Origin: Candidatus Nitricoxidireducens bremensis
Lineage (GTDB): Bacteria > Pseudomonadota > Gammaproteobacteria > Burkholderiales > Rhodocyclaceae
DNA length: 64,000 bases
Direction of reading: 5' to 3'
Assembly: GCA_030247725.1 (NCBI GenBank)
Contig: JAOTRT010000011.1
Coordinates: 62,001 to 126,000, forward strand
Part shown: positions 25,793 to 34,212 of the stretch, one piece after another
Numbering within the stretch: the first letter of the stretch is position 1
How the letters are laid out: every line of letters begins with the position of its first letter
Translations under genes and position numbers: made by a program
Notes under the pieces: generated by a model
The model's database searches: none
Told to the model about the DNA's origin: nothing
The model's input: the letters and a program-made list of their open reading frames with translations, nothing else

Positions 25793-27058
25793 ATGTCCCT
25801 CTTCGTGAACCTCCGCAGCGTCGTCCATGCCCTTTCGGATTCTCTCGATCTGGTGGGTATCAACGACGTGCATCACGGCAAGCGCGTCGGCATCATGGCC
25901 GTGGATATCCTGCGGACCCTCGGCCGCAGCGGCGAAGAGCAGGCAATGGCGTTCGACGCCGGCCTGCTCCACGACATCGGCGTCTCCTCCTCCGACCTCC
26001 ATCGCCAGCTCGTCGAGGACTTCGACTGGGAAGGCTCCCAGGGCCACGCCGAGTACGGTGCCCACATGCTGGCGGGCTTCCCGCCCCTGGCCCACCTGGC
26101 GCCGCCGATCCGCCTCCACCACACCCACTGGACCGAACTGCGCGACCGCTACGGCAGCACGGAACGGATGGCCAACCTGCTCTTCCTGGCGGACCGCATC
26201 GACGTGCTGGCGGCGGTCGCCATGCAGGAGGACCGGCTGCTGGAGAAGGTGCCGGTCATCCGCGAGCAGATCGCCGGCCACGCCGGCGACATGTTCGACC
26301 CGGACCTGGTGGCCGCCTTCCTCGACGTATCGCGCAAGGAGTCCTTCTGGCTCGCCCTGGAGTCCGGTCCCGTCCTCGACTACATGGAACATGTTTCCCG
26401 CGACGCCCCGCAGACGGAAACCAGCTTGGAAGTCCTGCAGGGCGTGGCGACCCTGTTCTCCCACGTGGTGGATGCGAAGAGCCGCTTCACGGTAGAGCAT
26501 TCGGAGGGCGTCGCCCGCATCGCCCGCTACCTGGGCGGCCTGCTGACCGAGAGCCGTCACCTGGACGCCGAGGATTGCGCCAAGCTCGAACTGGCGGGCT
26601 ACCTGCACGACCTGGGCAAGCTGCGCATCCCCGACGCCATCCTCGACAAGCCCGGCCCCCTGGACGAGCGTGAGCGCCGCCTGATCGCCAGCCACGCCTA
26701 CGAGACCTTCCGCATCCTCTCGCGCATCCCGGGCTTCGAGGACATCGCCCGCTGGGCCGCATTCCATCACGAGACGCCGGACGGCGAAGGCTATCCCTTC
26801 CACCTCAAGGGCGACGAACTGCCGATCCAGGCCCGCATCCTGCGCGCCGCCGACATCTTCCAGGCCCTCGCCCAGGAGCGGCCTTACCGCAGCGCCCTGC
26901 CGGCCCACGTGGTCCTCGCCCACATGCGCCAGATCGCCGACAAGGGAAAGCTGGACCGGGACATCTACGACGCCATCGCCGGCCATCTGCAGGAGGTCTA
27001 CCGCCTCGCCCGCAGCCTGCCGCCCGAAACCGGCCGGCCCGCCGCCCAGTCCGACTGA
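25793..27058 (+). CDS. Double HD / HD-GYP domain protein
   Basis: A 421-residue cytoplasmic protein with two metal-binding phosphohydrolase domains. The N-terminal HD domain shows His28, His60-Asp61 (AGLLHDIG), His109-His110 and Asp134. The C-terminal domain is a canonical HD-GYP: EHSEGVARIARYLG, His272-Asp273 (LHDLGKLRIPD) and HHETPDGEGYPF at 325-336. The C-terminal half should degrade cyclic di-GMP; the N-terminal half may be sensory or a second hydrolase. ATG 25793 is taken over a TTG three codons upstream. It ends 25 bp from the convergent metalloprotein gene. Confidence 0.88.
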   Translation: MSLFVNLRSVVHALSDSLDLVGINDVHHGKRVGIMAVDILRTLGRSGEEQAMAFDAGLLHDIGVSSSDLHRQLVEDFDWEGSQGHAEYGAHMLAGFPPLAHLAPPIRLHHTHWTELRDRYGSTERMANLLFLADRIDVLAAVAMQEDRLLEKVPVIREQIAGHAGDMFDPDLVAAFLDVSRKESFWLALESGPVLDYMEHVSRDAPQTETSLEVLQGVATLFSHVVDAKSRFTVEHSEGVARIARYLGGLLTESRHLDAEDCAKLELAGYLHDLGKLRIPDAILDKPGPLDERERRLIASHAYETFRILSRIPGFEDIARWAAFHHETPDGEGYPFHLKGDELPIQARILRAADIFQALAQERPYRSALPAHVVLAHMRQIADKGKLDRDIYDAIAGHLQEVYRLARSLPPETGRPAAQSD

Positions 27059-27083
27059 ACGGCGCCGCCGCACCCAAGAGCCC

Positions 27084-28034
27084 TTAAGGAAGGCTCTGGC
27101 GCATGGCCTTCAGGGTTCCCAGGAATCCCGCCAATTCCCCGCCGGCCTCGACGGCGCAATGCCGCGCCAGGGTTGTCGCCAGGCCGTCCAGCAGCCAGGG
27201 GTTGTTACGCTCCGAGCGCTGTTCCGCCTCGGGCCAGTCGGCAGGATCGATACCGCGCGCCGCAGCCGCCGCCCTGTCCGCCGCCTGCAGGGCTTCGAGG
27301 AAGGGTTTGACGAAGCGGACGCCGCACTGCCGACGGCCCGGGGACACCCCTTCCGCCGCCGACCAGGCGCAGCCGGGATCGCACAGCCCCATGAGCCGCT
27401 GCCAGAAGGCGCCGGCGCCGTAGGAGCGGCCCAGCAGCCGCTGCAGGGTAGGCCCATCCTGGGGCAGCGGCTCCTCGCCGCCCCGGCGGGGGCGGAACGA
27501 CGCCTCCAGGGCGTTGGCCATGCCTTCAAGGAACCAGGGGTTCTTGAAGAAGGTGTAGCCGTACTGGTAGGCATGGAAGACCTCGTGCTCGGGGGTGAGA
27601 TTTCCCGGCGCCCAGCGGCTGGAAATGCTGATGGTGATGGCGGGTCCCCGGTCGGGGAAATGGCGATAACGGTAGACGATGGGCTCGTCCCCGGTGGAGC
27701 CCTTCTTGCCCTCCATGGCCAGGACATGGACATCGACGGCCAGCAATCCCCGGTAGCGCGGATTCGCCGCCGGCGGCGTCAGGCCCAGCACCTCCGCATA
27801 GAAGCGGTGGCCCCGTTCGAGCTGCTCGCCGAGCCGCAGCGCCAGGCCGGCGGCACCTTCCGCGCCGGCCGCCGCGCCGACGAAGGCATCCGGCCCCGAC
27901 GCCGTGTAGTGGATGCGGAACATCCCCACCCCGTGGCGCTGATCGAGGGCCTCCCGCGGTTCCCGCCATCCCGCGGCGGCCACCTGCGGCAGGATGGCCG
28001 CCAGCAGGACGAGCATGCACAACCGCTGCCTCAC
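27084..28034 (-). CDS. Secreted zincin-like metalloprotein (HExxH)
   Basis: A 316-residue exported protein, last gene of the MurF-kinase operon. The start is GTG 28034, overlapping the kinase stop (GTGA). The signal peptide is RQRLCMLVLLAAILPQVAAA. The zinc-peptidase site is TPEHEVFHAYQYGY with His150-Glu151-x-x-His154, and a third ligand candidate is Glu170 in WFLEGMANALE; that is the gluzincin pattern. Substrate unknown. Coupling to a cytoplasmic kinase and Mur-type ligases suggests it acts on the exported product of this locus. Confidence 0.75.
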   Translation of the reverse strand: MRQRLCMLVLLAAILPQVAAAGWREPREALDQRHGVGMFRIHYTASGPDAFVGAAAGAEGAAGLALRLGEQLERGHRFYAEVLGLTPPAANPRYRGLLAVDVHVLAMEGKKGSTGDEPIVYRYRHFPDRGPAITISISSRWAPGNLTPEHEVFHAYQYGYTFFKNPWFLEGMANALEASFRPRRGGEEPLPQDGPTLQRLLGRSYGAGAFWQRLMGLCDPGCAWSAAEGVSPGRRQCGVRFVKPFLEALQAADRAAAAARGIDPADWPEAEQRSERNNPWLLDGLATTLARHCAVEAGGELAGFLGTLKAMRQSLP

Positions 28035-29356
28035 GATGGGCCTCCTGCCGCGACGGCGGACAGTTCCTCGATCCGCCGGCGCGCACGCGGATGTCCCCGC
28101 TCCGCCGCGGCATCGAAGTACTTGGCGGCCAGGGCCCGCCCCGATTCCGTCTTTAAGTCCATCAGGCGAGCATAACGATACTGGGCGCTGCGGTGGCCGG
28201 CATCCGCCGCCCGCCGCAGCCAGCCGGCCGCAGCCTCCGCCTCGCCCGCCTCCCGCAGCAGCATGCCCAGCCGGTAGCAGGCGTCCGTGTTGCCCCTCGT
28301 ACCTGCCGTCAGCAGAAGTTCCCGGGCGCGGGGTAACTCGGCCGCGTCCCCGCCGTCGAGCAGCACCGCTGCCAGGCGGCCGGCCGCCCGGCCGTAGCCG
28401 AGTCCGGCCGCCCGTTCGAGCCAGTGCATGGCCTCTTCGCGTCCACCGTCTTTCAGGGCCCGCAGGGCAAGCTCGTACTGGGCGTAGGGAACGCCCGCCT
28501 CGGCCGCCTGCCGCAGGTAAGCGCTGCTGCGGCCCATGTTGCGGCGGTCCATCAGGCCGGGGGACGCGGCCGGCGGTATCGCCGCCGCCCGTGCCAGCAA
28601 CTCGTCCAGGTCGTAGCCGATCAGGCGTTCCGCCGGCGCCTTGGCGATCCAGTGGCCCACCAAGGCCCGCCATTCCGCCGGCAATCCGGCCGGCAGTTCC
28701 GGCCGCTCCAGGCAGTGGGCGGCCACGCGGTAGTCCCGCTCCCGGTTGGCGGCGAAGCCATAGGGTAGTTCCCCCGTGGCGGCGTGGACGACCAGCCAAC
28801 CCAGGGCATAGAAATCGGTCGGCACGCCGTGGCGCCCGTAATAGCACTCGGGGGCGACGATGTCCTGCTTCGCCCGGATGCTCTCGGCACTGCCGTCGCC
28901 GACCGGCTCCGCCACGCCCCAGTCGATCAGCGTGAAGCGCTCGCCGTCGGCGAGCAGATTGGAGGTCTTGATGTCCTTGTGCAGCAGGCCGCGGCCGTGG
29001 GCGACCGCCAGCACGGCCAGCATCTGCCTCACCAGGGCCGCCAGGGAATCGGATGCCAGCCGCGTCCCCCCGGCGATCAGGCGGTCGAGACGGCGGCCCG
29101 GCGCCAGCGTCATGGCGATGCAGAGGTTGCCGTCGCCGTCGCGGCCGTGGTCCAGCAGGCGCGGCGTGCCGGCAGCCCCGTCCATGGCCATCAGGGACGC
29201 CACTTCCCGTTCATAGGTGTTGACGTAACTAGGGTCGTCGAAGACCTTGAGGGCCGCCTCGTCCGGCCGGTTGCCGTGGCGGGCGCGGAACACCTGGGCG
29301 TAGCCGCCGCCGCCTAGCCGCTCGGCGCGCGTCCACTCGCCGAGCCGGCGCATCAT
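28031..29356 (-). CDS. Ser/Thr protein kinase with C-terminal Sel1 repeats
   Basis: A 441-residue soluble protein. The kinase domain (residues 5-260) has a Gly-rich loop (LGGGGYAQVF), Lys37 (ALKVF), catalytic HKDIKTSN at 126-133, DWG in place of DFG at 145-147 and APE at 168-170. Five Sel1-like repeats follow (for example YLRQAAEAGVPYAQYELA and WLRRAADAGHRSAQYRYA). No membrane segment is seen, unlike PASTA kinases. The start overlaps the previous stop (ATGA) and the stop overlaps the next GTG. The target is unknown; Ser residues in the SD-repeat protein of this locus are one candidate. Confidence 0.88.
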   Translation of the reverse strand: MMRRLGEWTRAERLGGGGYAQVFRARHGNRPDEAALKVFDDPSYVNTYEREVASLMAMDGAAGTPRLLDHGRDGDGNLCIAMTLAPGRRLDRLIAGGTRLASDSLAALVRQMLAVLAVAHGRGLLHKDIKTSNLLADGERFTLIDWGVAEPVGDGSAESIRAKQDIVAPECYYGRHGVPTDFYALGWLVVHAATGELPYGFAANRERDYRVAAHCLERPELPAGLPAEWRALVGHWIAKAPAERLIGYDLDELLARAAAIPPAASPGLMDRRNMGRSSAYLRQAAEAGVPYAQYELALRALKDGGREEAMHWLERAAGLGYGRAAGRLAAVLLDGGDAAELPRARELLLTAGTRGNTDACYRLGMLLREAGEAEAAAGWLRRAADAGHRSAQYRYARLMDLKTESGRALAAKYFDAAAERGHPRARRRIEELSAVAAGGPS

Positions 29357-31233
29357 CCGCCTTCTCCGGCGGCGGCCTCCGCCCGTTCCCAGTGGGGCAG
29401 CAGCTTGGCGTAGAAGGACGCCACGTGCTGGATGGTGTCGATGCGGAACCACTGGCGCGTGTACTTGAAACGGATGCCCCCCAGCGCCAGGTGCGGATTG
29501 CGCGCGAAATAGATCGACTCCTCGGTGTTCACCAGGTGCATCACCGCCCACGCCGCCAGGCGCAGGGCCTGCCAGAGCTGGCGGGCCTTTTCCGTCTCGC
29601 CCATCTTGAGGGCCAGTTCGTAGGCGCCGAGCAGGCCCTCGCAGCGGGCGCCGTCGGCATAGGGAAAGTCGCCGAAGGCATAGAAGAAGGCCCCCGCGTA
29701 GTCGGGCCAGGGGGCCTCGTCCACCTTGTAGATGTGGTCGATCATGCGCGCCGCGTCGGCGAAGACGAAGTCGGCGTAGCGCGGATCGCGCATTTCCGGA
29801 AAGTCCCACAATTCCATGATGCCCATCATGAGCCAGGCGTCCGAGGGCACCGCCGTGTATTGGGCGGCATGGACCGTCGGCCGCACCTCGATGAGGAAAT
29901 GCAGGGCCCGCCGCAGCCGCTCCCAGGCCTCGTCCCGCTGGCCGGCGTCGACCAGGTGCAGATACTTGGCAAGGCCGCAGACCGCCTCGCCCGGGTAGTA
30001 GAAGGAGAAGTGGCTGCCGTTCTCCTCCTCGGTGACCGGCCGGTCCAGGTAGATGTTGTAGTAGATGAACTCGCCGCTCGCCGTGATCTGGTTGAGCAGA
30101 TGCCAGGCTAACCGGTCCGCCCAGACGCGGTAACGGTCGTCGCCGGTGAGCAGCTGGTACTCGGCCAGCAGGTAGAGGGCGATGCCGGAGCCGCCGAGCT
30201 TGGCCTTCTTCTCGTGGTAGACGTAGGCGCCCTCCCGGCCGCCGTAGTCCTGGATGCGCATCTGGGCGACGAGGAAGTCGATGGCGCGGCGGATATTGTC
30301 GAAGGTGGCGCCGCTGCGGGCATGCTTCTCGAAGTAGGCGCAGGTGAGGCCGCCGCCGCCGTGGCGCAGGATGTTGTAGAAAGGGTTCCGGTCCGGATGG
30401 CGCCGCGGGTGCTCGTGGTCCCAGCGCGAGTCGGTTGCGGCATCGTAGTAGTAGAGGAAGCGGCCCTCCGCCGTCTGGGTGCGCTGGATGTGATCGACCG
30501 CCAGCCGGACCGCCCGTTCCACCTTGTCCTTGCTGAGTTCGCCCACCAGCGGGTGGCCCCGGTAGAGGCGGCACCAGCCGCCCGCCGCGGAGACATAGCT
30601 TTCCGTCCGGAAGCGCTCGAATTTCGCCGTGCGCAGCGTCTCCTCACCGTGGATGCTCGCCAGGTAGTCGCGCAACTGGCCCATGGTCATCGCCGAGCGG
30701 ACGTAGCCGTCCCCCGGCGGGAAGAGGTGGAGGTGGCCGGCGCCGTCGCGGAACATCAGCCCGTCGATGCCGATCTCGAAGTGCTGCTCGCCGGTACGGG
30801 TGGTTCCCACGGCATACAGGTCCATGGGACGGGGCGGCTCGACGAGGAAATCCATCTGCAGGCGGAAGGCCAGTGCCGCCAGCTCGGCTCGCCGCGGATG
30901 GGCCAGGAGCCGCTCCAGCACCGCCGAGAAGGCCAGCGGACGGTCCCCGGCAGCGGCCCGGCTCACCAGGATGCGCTTGCATTGGGGGGCATACAGCACC
31001 AGGATCAGGCGCCCGCAACGCTGCGGGAAACCGGTGAGGCCGAACAGGCGGTCGATCTCGCCGGCATCGGCGGTTCCGGCGCGGATCGCGGTTTCGACGG
31101 CCTGCTGGAAGTCGATGTCGGCCGCCCCCGGCCCATAGTCCGCCAGGCGCCGTTCGGGATGGGCGTAGTGCCGCGCCTCGGTGTGACGGATGGCCAAGCC
31201 TGTCATGGTTTCATCGGCTCCTGCATTCCCCAT
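29353..31233 (-). CDS. AMMECR1-like plus (alpha/alpha)-barrel protein
   Basis: A 626-residue protein I cannot assign to a named family. Residues 20-215 resemble the AMMECR1 fold: a GIDGLMFRDGAGHLHLFPPG stretch, then TMGQLRDYLASIHGEETL and FERFRTESYVSA, in the order seen in AMMECR1 proteins. Residues 235-610 consist of repeated helix pairs typical of (alpha/alpha)6 toroids such as glycoside hydrolases or epimerases (NPFYNILRHGGGGLTCAYFE, LGGSGIALYLLAEYQLLTGD). ATG 31233 lies two bases after the ligase stop; GTG 31248 and ATG 31206 are alternatives. The stop overlaps the kinase ATG. Confidence 0.65.
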   Translation of the reverse strand: MGNAGADETMTGLAIRHTEARHYAHPERRLADYGPGAADIDFQQAVETAIRAGTADAGEIDRLFGLTGFPQRCGRLILVLYAPQCKRILVSRAAAGDRPLAFSAVLERLLAHPRRAELAALAFRLQMDFLVEPPRPMDLYAVGTTRTGEQHFEIGIDGLMFRDGAGHLHLFPPGDGYVRSAMTMGQLRDYLASIHGEETLRTAKFERFRTESYVSAAGGWCRLYRGHPLVGELSKDKVERAVRLAVDHIQRTQTAEGRFLYYYDAATDSRWDHEHPRRHPDRNPFYNILRHGGGGLTCAYFEKHARSGATFDNIRRAIDFLVAQMRIQDYGGREGAYVYHEKKAKLGGSGIALYLLAEYQLLTGDDRYRVWADRLAWHLLNQITASGEFIYYNIYLDRPVTEEENGSHFSFYYPGEAVCGLAKYLHLVDAGQRDEAWERLRRALHFLIEVRPTVHAAQYTAVPSDAWLMMGIMELWDFPEMRDPRYADFVFADAARMIDHIYKVDEAPWPDYAGAFFYAFGDFPYADGARCEGLLGAYELALKMGETEKARQLWQALRLAAWAVMHLVNTEESIYFARNPHLALGGIRFKYTRQWFRIDTIQHVASFYAKLLPHWERAEAAAGEGG

Positions 31234-31235
31234 GG

Positions 31236-32681
31236 TCAATAGAGGCACTCCACCGCATCGCCGCCGACCGCCCGCAGGGCGTCCGCCAGCCGGTCCAGGC
31301 CCGCCGGCGGGTCCGCCCGCAGGAACACCATGTCGTCGGCCCGCACCGTCGCCAGCACGTCCTCGAAGATATCCTCCGTCCCGGCGCCGTGCAGGCGCCA
31401 GTTCACCGCGGGCGGCAGCGCCTCGCCGTGCTGCTTGAAATCGCCGATGGTGTAGAGGATGTCGATGCCGGCCTGCTCCATTGCCGCACGCATGCGTTCG
31501 TAGTCGACTTCCACGCCCGGATTGTCGGCGATGTCGAAGAACTCACTCATCACCACAATCTTGCGTCCGCCGCCTTCGGGACGGAGGCGCGACATCAGTT
31601 CGAACATGGACTCGAAACCCTTCAGCTCCGCCCGCACGCTCTGATCGTACAGCAGGAAACTGCCGCTGCCGCAGGGAACGCGATAGAGCTTGCCGCTGCT
31701 GCGATAGTTGCGATAGTCCCCGTAAGCCGGGACGCAGCGCGCCAGATCGGCGCCGAGCAGCCGGGCCTGGAGCAGGACGCCGACCGAGGTCAGCGGGGCA
31801 TAGCGCTCCAGCAGGGGCAGGTCGTATTCGATGGGCTCGCCGAGTATCTCGGCGCGCACGCGCCAGCGGTGTCCGTTGAAATCCGCGGCGAGGAGCCGGC
31901 CGTCGCACTCGGCCGTCGAACCGAAGCTGAATATCTCGCAGGCGGCGGCCTCACGCACGGCATGGGCCAGGGCAGCGAAATGGGGATCGTCGGCCGGCAG
32001 GAGGCAGCAGCCTCCGGGGCGCAGGCCGCGCACGACGCCGGCCTTGTTGCGGATCAGCCTGTCCATCGACTTGTGGGAACTCAGGTGCTCCGGGGCGATG
32101 CCCGTGATGACGCAGTAGTCCGGCCTGACGAAGAAGGCGCGCTCCTCGCCGACACCGCGCCCGGGCACCGCCACCTCGACGACGACGACGCGGGTGTCCG
32201 TGACGATATCCACGAGGGCGCGGTATACGGGGATCTTCTTGTTCGCGCTGCCGAGATAGGCGCTGACGGGAATCTGTTCCCGGATCAGGTGATGGAGCTG
32301 GGTCTTGAAGGCCGTCTTGCCATGGGAGCCCGTCACCAGCACGCGGGTGCCGTCGAACTTCAGGCTGCTGGCCAGGGCCATGTCCTGCAGGGCCTTGTTG
32401 GGATCGGCCACCTCAAGGACGGCATAGCGGCTGTTGTCGAGCGTCCCCTGGCGCACCAGGGCCGCCACCGCGCCGCGGTGGAAGGCCTTTTCCACAAAGC
32501 GGCGGACCGCCGTCTCGTCGGTCTCGTTGCAGAAGAAGAGATCGCCCGGCTTCACGCGCGGCAGGAAGAAATTGATGCCGGTCGGCCGCAGGCCCCCGTC
32601 CGCGGGCAGATGGCGCCAACGACCGCCGGTGACCAGTTGCATCTCGGCCGGGGTCAGCAGGAGCGGGGCGGGCTTCGTCAT
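31236..32681 (-). CDS. Divergent MurF-like amide ligase (second)
   Basis: A 481-residue Mur-ligase-family protein. The N-terminal domain is MurF-like (TPAEMQLVTGGRW, then LRPTGINFFLPRVKPGDLFF). The ATP-binding P-loop is VLVTGSHGKTAFK (117-126). The middle domain has VITGIAPEHLSSHKSMDRLI and the candidate carbamylated-Lys region NKAGVV. The C-terminal MurF signature Y/D-x-Y-N-A-N-P is replaced by LLYDQSVRAELKGFESM, so the substrate must differ from that of peptidoglycan MurF. It overlaps the upstream ligase by ATGA. Confidence 0.8.
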   Translation of the reverse strand: MTKPAPLLLTPAEMQLVTGGRWRHLPADGGLRPTGINFFLPRVKPGDLFFCNETDETAVRRFVEKAFHRGAVAALVRQGTLDNSRYAVLEVADPNKALQDMALASSLKFDGTRVLVTGSHGKTAFKTQLHHLIREQIPVSAYLGSANKKIPVYRALVDIVTDTRVVVVEVAVPGRGVGEERAFFVRPDYCVITGIAPEHLSSHKSMDRLIRNKAGVVRGLRPGGCCLLPADDPHFAALAHAVREAAACEIFSFGSTAECDGRLLAADFNGHRWRVRAEILGEPIEYDLPLLERYAPLTSVGVLLQARLLGADLARCVPAYGDYRNYRSSGKLYRVPCGSGSFLLYDQSVRAELKGFESMFELMSRLRPEGGGRKIVVMSEFFDIADNPGVEVDYERMRAAMEQAGIDILYTIGDFKQHGEALPPAVNWRLHGAGTEDIFEDVLATVRADDMVFLRADPPAGLDRLADALRAVGGDAVECLY

Positions 32682-34108
32682 CGCAGCGAGCGCAGGCGCC
32701 TGATGAGTTGATCCAGCCTGTTCGAGTGGGAACCCTTGACGAACAGGAAATCGTCGGCGGCCAGGTACGCGCTCACCTCGTCGAAGGCCGCATCGGCCGT
32801 GTCGAACTGCCGGACGCCGCGGGAGGGCAGCAATTCGACCATGGCGCGGGTCTCCTCGCCGATCAGGAAAATGCCGGCGAAAGGCAGGGCCGCGAGCTGC
32901 GCGGCGAGGTCCCGGTGGGCGCGTTCCGTGAGGGTACCCAGTTCGCGCATGGCGCCAACGATGGCGACGTTGCGCCGCCCCCCCTTGGCGGCAATGGCGC
33001 CGAAAGCATCGAGGTCCGCCGCCATCGATCCGGGATTGGCATTGAAGTGGCTGTCATAGACGAGAACGCTGCCGCCGCGGAACGGCAGCGGATAGACCTC
33101 GCCCCGACCCTTGGGCAACTGGAACTCGCCCAGGTCGGCGGCAGCCTGCGCCGTGTCCAAACCGAGAATACGACAGGTGGCGAGGGCGGCGGCGGCCAGT
33201 TTCGCCCAATGCCTGCCGTGCATGCGCAGCCTGACCGGGAGCAGGATGTCGTCGACGGCGATCTGCGCCGCCGTCCCGGACTCGTCGATGGCGATATCGG
33301 CGATGCGGATGTCGGCCTGGGCGTGGAAGCCGAAGCTCATTGCATTCCCGACGCCATGCTCTCCGGCCAGTGACCGCATCAGTTCGTGGTGCTCCGAATC
33401 CCTATCGATCAGCAGATGGCCGTCGGACTGGAGATGGCGCGCAATGTCCAGCTTGCGGTGGACGATCTGGTCCACCGAATCGTAGCCACCGGCATGGGCC
33501 GGATGCACCGCGGTGACGATGGCCACGTGGGGCCGCAACAGTCCGGAATGGTCGGCGATGCCCGAGCCGGCCTGGCCCAGGCCGCTCTCGAAGACATAGT
33601 GGCCGGCATCCAGCGGCGCATTGATCAGCTGATAGCAGATGGCCATCAGGCTGTTGCCGGTGCCCGGCGTGGCGACGACCTTGCCCTGGCGGCCGATGAG
33701 GAAGGCAAGCATCTCCTTCGTCGTCGTCTTGCCCGAGGACCCGGTCACTGCGACCACCCGCCCCGTCACCTCCTTGCGCGCATGGCGCGCGAGGCGGAAC
33801 AGGGCCCTGCGGATGCGCGGCACCCGCAGCACCGGCAGTGTCGGCACGACGCCGGGCCGAAGCCTGTCGACCATCAGCGCCGCGCAGCCGGCCGTCGCGT
33901 ACTGGCCCACGTGGTCCATCGGATCGTAGGGTGCCTCGGGCTGGGTGGGACCGATGACGAAATCGGCCGCCCCGCACTGGGCGGGCGGGTGACACTTCAC
34001 CGCCCGGCGCCAGGGAATGCGCCCGGGCTCGCCGAAGACCCACTCTCCTTCGGCAATTTCCGCGATCTCCGCCGCCGCCAGGTTCGCCAGGATGTTGTGC
34101 GATTCCAT
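32678..34108 (-). CDS. MurF-like amide ligase (first)
   Basis: A 476-residue ADP-forming amide ligase of the Mur family, first gene of the five-gene operon. The P-loop is VVAVTGSSGKTTTKEML (119-134). The middle domain contains HVAIVTAVHPAHAGGYDSVD followed by HRKLDIARHL (carbamylated-Lys position). The C-terminal domain keeps the MurF signature as VLVYDSHFNANPGSMAADL. It has no link to the dcw cluster; the chromosomal murF would be elsewhere. It probably joins an amino acid or peptide to a carboxylate; the substrate is unknown. Confidence 0.84.
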   Translation of the reverse strand: MESHNILANLAAAEIAEIAEGEWVFGEPGRIPWRRAVKCHPPAQCGAADFVIGPTQPEAPYDPMDHVGQYATAGCAALMVDRLRPGVVPTLPVLRVPRIRRALFRLARHARKEVTGRVVAVTGSSGKTTTKEMLAFLIGRQGKVVATPGTGNSLMAICYQLINAPLDAGHYVFESGLGQAGSGIADHSGLLRPHVAIVTAVHPAHAGGYDSVDQIVHRKLDIARHLQSDGHLLIDRDSEHHELMRSLAGEHGVGNAMSFGFHAQADIRIADIAIDESGTAAQIAVDDILLPVRLRMHGRHWAKLAAAALATCRILGLDTAQAAADLGEFQLPKGRGEVYPLPFRGGSVLVYDSHFNANPGSMAADLDAFGAIAAKGGRRNVAIVGAMRELGTLTERAHRDLAAQLAALPFAGIFLIGEETRAMVELLPSRGVRQFDTADAAFDEVSAYLAADDFLFVKGSHSNRLDQLIRRLRSLR

Positions 34109-34160
34109 GTATCCGCCTCGAACGCCGCCGGGACCGGCCGTCCGGAGAAGCCATCGATAT

Positions 34161-34194
34161 GAAAAAGGCGGGGTCCCCGTGAGGAACCCCGCCT
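34161..34194 (-). terminator. Rho-independent terminator after the acidic repeat gene
   Basis: On the minus strand AGGCGGGGT and ACCCCGCCT form a 9-bp perfect stem around an 11-base loop, followed by TTTTTC. It lies 18 bp after the repeat-protein stop and 52 bp before the MurF-like start, so the ligase operon probably has its own promoter or relies on read-through. Confidence 0.88.
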
Positions 34195-34212
34195 GGACCC
34201 TAGGCCGCTAGC

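Noticed and set aside
27065..27095. Hairpin AGAGCC/GGCTCT between the HD-GYP and metalloprotein stops as a terminator
   Set aside because: Only a 6-bp stem and no U-tract; it overlaps the end of the metalloprotein gene. Too weak to list.
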